Below the pieces are notes generated by a model that was not told the DNA's origin, searched no databases, and saw nothing but the letters and a program-made list of their open reading frames with translations. A DNA stretch of 15,445 nt from JADLHS01 sp964539515. GTDB lineage: Bacteria; Verrucomicrobiota; Verrucomicrobiia; Limisphaerales; JADLHS01. Shown here piece after piece: positions 13,460-15,445 of this stretch. The stretch is taken from assembly GCA_964539515.1 (NCBI GenBank), contig CAZIJO010000143.1:1-15445 (forward strand). Reading direction: 5' to 3'. Each line of letters opens with the position of its first letter. Positions within the stretch are counted from its first letter, which is position 1. Both the position numbers and the translations under genes were made by a program.

Positions 13460-14371
13460 ATGGGACTCTTCGCCAAATTCAAAGCAGGCCTGGCCAAAAC
13501 GCACGCCCGGCTCACCCACGAGATTAAGCGCATTGTCACGCGTTCACCCAAACTCACCGCCGAGTCGCTCGAGGAGATTGAACACGCGCTGATCGCTGCC
13601 GATCTCGGGATGGCCACGACGCAGCAGATCGTGGCGGCAGTCAAGCAGGCCTATGAAAGCCAGGGTGGGGCGGGACTCGATTACCTCGCCATCGCTCGCG
13701 CCGAGATCGAAAAAAGTCTTTCCACCAACCAAGCCGGGCTGTTTAGAGCCCCCAGCGGGCCGACGGTGGTATCCATCGTCGGCGTTAACGGCACCGGCAA
13801 AACCACGACTTCCGCCAAACTCGCGCACTACATCCAGTCCCAGAACAAAACCGCGCTCCTCGCGGCGTGCGACACATTTCGCGCTGCCGCCATCGAACAA
13901 CTCAAACTCTGGGGCGCGCGCCTAAAGGTGGACGTCATTGCCAGCGGCTATGGCGCGGATGCCGCCTCCGTGGCGCACGACGCCGTCACCGCCGCACAGT
14001 CGCGCAAGGCGGATTACCTCTTCATTGACACCGCGGGCCGCCTGCACACCAAGCACAACCTGATGCAGGAGTTGCAGAAGTTGCATCGGGTGGTCGGCAA
14101 ACAGCTCCCGGGAGCGCCCCACGAGACCCTGCTCGTGCTGGATGCCAACACGGGCATGAACGCGTTCGCCCAGGCCCGCGAATTCCACAAGGCCGTGCCG
14201 CTCAGCGGCCTCGTCATCACCAAACTCGACGGCACCAGCAAGGGCGGCATGGTCGTCGCCATCCACCGCGAATTCGGCATCCCGATCAAATTCATCGGCG
14301 TGGGCGAGCAACCGGCCGACCTCCAGCCTTTCAACCCGGCCGAGTTCGCCGCGGCCTTGTTCGCCCACTGA
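13460..14371 (+). CDS. ftsY: Signal recognition particle receptor FtsY
   Basis: FtsY is the SRP receptor GTPase that docks ribosome-nascent chains at the membrane translocon. The 303-residue form consists of a short amphipathic N-terminal helix (MGLFAKFKAGLAKTH, a membrane-targeting type), the N domain (about 20-90) and the G domain. GTPase motifs: G1 GVNGTGKTTT (108-117), DTFRAAAIEQL (138-148, insertion box), G3 DTAGR (190-194), G4 TKLD (254-257) and the closing GVGEQPADLQPF (280-291). The acidic A domain of E. coli FtsY is absent, as in many bacteria. The start ATG 13460 gives the normal N terminus. ribD begins 17 bases after the stop, so the two are likely cotranscribed. Confidence 0.97.
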   Translation: MGLFAKFKAGLAKTHARLTHEIKRIVTRSPKLTAESLEEIEHALIAADLGMATTQQIVAAVKQAYESQGGAGLDYLAIARAEIEKSLSTNQAGLFRAPSGPTVVSIVGVNGTGKTTTSAKLAHYIQSQNKTALLAACDTFRAAAIEQLKLWGARLKVDVIASGYGADAASVAHDAVTAAQSRKADYLFIDTAGRLHTKHNLMQELQKLHRVVGKQLPGAPHETLLVLDANTGMNAFAQAREFHKAVPLSGLVITKLDGTSKGGMVVAIHREFGIPIKFIGVGEQPADLQPFNPAEFAAALFAH

Positions 14372-14388
14372 TCGAAACATTCGCGGCC

Positions 14389-15445
14389 ATGAGCTCCCGA
14401 CCGGCTCGCCCGTCAGCGGCGGATGTCGCCTGGATGCGACAGGCCCTGCGCCGCGCCCGCCGCGGTGTCGGCCGCACCGCCCCCAACCCCGCGGTCGGCG
14501 CCGTCCTGGTGCGCGGCGGACGCCTCCTCGGTGCGGGCTGGCATCGCCGCGCCGGATCGCCGCACGCGGAGATCGAGGCGCTGGCCGACGCCGCGCGCCA
14601 CGGCCACAAACCGGCCGGTGCCACCCTCTACGTCACCCTCGAGCCGTGCTCGACCCATGGGCGCACGCCGCCGTGCACGGACGCGCTGATCCGCGCGGGC
14701 CTCCGCCGCGTGGTTTACGGCGCGACCGATCCAAACCCGCGCCACGCCGGGCGGGCGCGATCGCTGCTCGGCCGCCGGGGCATCCGCGTGGACTCCGGGG
14801 TGCTGGCCGGGCCTTGCGCCGACCTCAACCCGGCCTTCAACCATTGGGTGGTCCATGGCACACCCTTGGTCACCCTGAAAGCCGCGATGACGCTCGACGG
14901 CAAGACCGCGACCGCGCGCGGGGAAAGCCGCTGGATCACCGCCGAAGCTGCGCGCCGCCATGCCATGGGCCTGCGCCTCCGCGCCGATGCGATTCTCGTG
15001 GGGGTGAACACGGTCCTGCTCGACAATCCCGCCCTGACCGTGCGCCCGCCGACCCCGGGCCAGCGGCCGCGGCTGCGTGTGGTGCTGGATTCACTGGCCC
15101 GGACTCCGCCCGATTGCCGGCTGTTGACGGATGCCGCGCGCGATTCGACGGTGATTGTGGTGAGCCGCGCGGCGCCGGCGGCCCGGCGGCGGCGGCTGGC
15201 CGAACGGGGGCAGGTTTGGCTGGCGCCGCGGTTGGGCGGAGCGATCGACCTGCGCTGGGTCTTGCGGAAATTGGGAGCGCGCGGCGTGACCCACCTGCTG
15301 GTGGAGGGGGGCGGCCGGGTACACGCCTCCTTTCTCCACCACCGGTTGGCCCACGCGATCGCGTTCTACTACGCCCCGAAGGTCCTGGGTGGCGCCGCCT
15401 CGCGCAAGGCACTATCCCACGCATGTCCGGCCAGGCGGAACTGCA
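14389..15445 (+). CDS. ribD: Bifunctional riboflavin biosynthesis protein RibD (partial, cut at right edge)
   Basis: RibD performs two steps of riboflavin synthesis: deamination of the pyrimidine product of GTP cyclohydrolase II, then NADPH-dependent side-chain reduction. From ATG 14389 the frame is open for 352 codons to the window end. The deaminase domain (about 12-140) has TAPNPAVGAV, the zinc site HAE (H59, E61) and PCSTHGRTPPC (C87, C96). The reductase domain (from about 158) begins VTLKAAMTLDGKTATARGES and has ADAILVGVNTVLLDNPALTVR and LLVEGGGRVHASFL. E. coli RibD has 367 residues, so only a short tail is missing. GC is far above its neighbours (about 78-80% in the two 60-base lines counted, against 63% for an ftsY line). 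No FMN riboswitch lies in the 17-base gap to ftsY. Confidence 0.95.
   Translation, partial: MSSRPARPSAADVAWMRQALRRARRGVGRTAPNPAVGAVLVRGGRLLGAGWHRRAGSPHAEIEALADAARHGHKPAGATLYVTLEPCSTHGRTPPCTDALIRAGLRRVVYGATDPNPRHAGRARSLLGRRGIRVDSGVLAGPCADLNPAFNHWVVHGTPLVTLKAAMTLDGKTATARGESRWITAEAARRHAMGLRLRADAILVGVNTVLLDNPALTVRPPTPGQRPRLRVVLDSLARTPPDCRLLTDAARDSTVIVVSRAAPAARRRRLAERGQVWLAPRLGGAIDLRWVLRKLGARGVTHLLVEGGGRVHASFLHHRLAHAIAFYYAPKVLGGAASRKALSHACPARRNC

Noticed and set aside
14372..14388. FMN riboswitch before ribD
   Set aside because: The gap to ftsY is only 17 bases, too short for any riboswitch.
14331..15424. Long minus-strand frames opposite ribD
   Set aside because: They are Arg/Pro/Ala-rich antisense frames expected at nearly 80% GC, opposite an intact RibD.
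15385..15445. Possible frameshift at the end of ribD
   Set aside because: The last dozen residues do not look like the usual RibD tail, but neither other frame matches better and the window ends there, so divergence is as likely as a frameshift.
1..15445. CRISPR array, tRNA/rRNA, insertion sequence, phage or defence island
   Set aside because: No regularly spaced repeats, cloverleaf sequence, transposase or integrase motif, or terminal inverted repeats were seen; nearly all DNA is taken by conserved genes.

Overview
The window is about 15.4 kb of a moderately GC-rich bacterial chromosome carrying mostly conserved housekeeping genes, with short intergenic gaps (none above 300 bases). The most likely source is a member of the Verrucomicrobiota, near Pedosphaera/Limisphaera. 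That is an inference from three things: the large secreted Calx-beta/Ig protein whose C-terminal domain is of a type common in that phylum, the near absence of Shine-Dalgarno sequences, and the general gene content. No rRNA or protein search was possible to confirm it.

Layout. 1-714 (minus): TerC-family membrane protein, cut by the left edge. 887-3028 (plus): secreted Calx-beta/Ig modular protein. 3070-4155 (plus): recF. 4174-4974 (minus): membrane M48 metallopeptidase, convergent with recF. 5165-6127 (plus): trpS. 6190-6891 (minus): alpha/beta hydrolase of the predicted peptidase/esterase type, convergent with trpS. 7126-8106 and 8185-8943 (plus): birA then coaX, followed by a good terminator-like hairpin. 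9085-10059 (plus): fatty acid desaturase. 10120-11049 and 11139-11792 (minus): two rhomboid intramembrane protease paralogues. 11955-14371 (plus): nusB, a PHP-domain phosphoesterase resembling RNase AM, and ftsY. 14389 to the right edge (plus): ribD, nearly complete and much richer in GC than its neighbours.

Functional links. BirA and CoaX both serve acyl-CoA metabolism: BirA attaches biotin to acetyl-CoA carboxylase and CoaX starts CoA synthesis. The next gene is a lipid desaturase, although a terminator separates it. NusB and the PHP protein can both be tied to rRNA (antitermination and 5' maturation), and FtsY delivers ribosomes to the membrane. The rhomboids, the M48 protease, TerC and the desaturase are all membrane proteins.

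The most interesting non-coding signal is a duplicated promoter-like element upstream of both rhomboid genes. It has a TTGAAA and a TAGTTT box exactly 17 bases apart in each copy, with flanking identity, although the coding DNA of the two genes has diverged. Between the rhomboids sit three back-to-back inverted repeats. Other small structures are a heptameric tandem repeat before coaX and palindromes before birA. I found no phage, plasmid, transposon, CRISPR array, defence cassette, tRNA or rRNA, and no convincing new multi-gene system.
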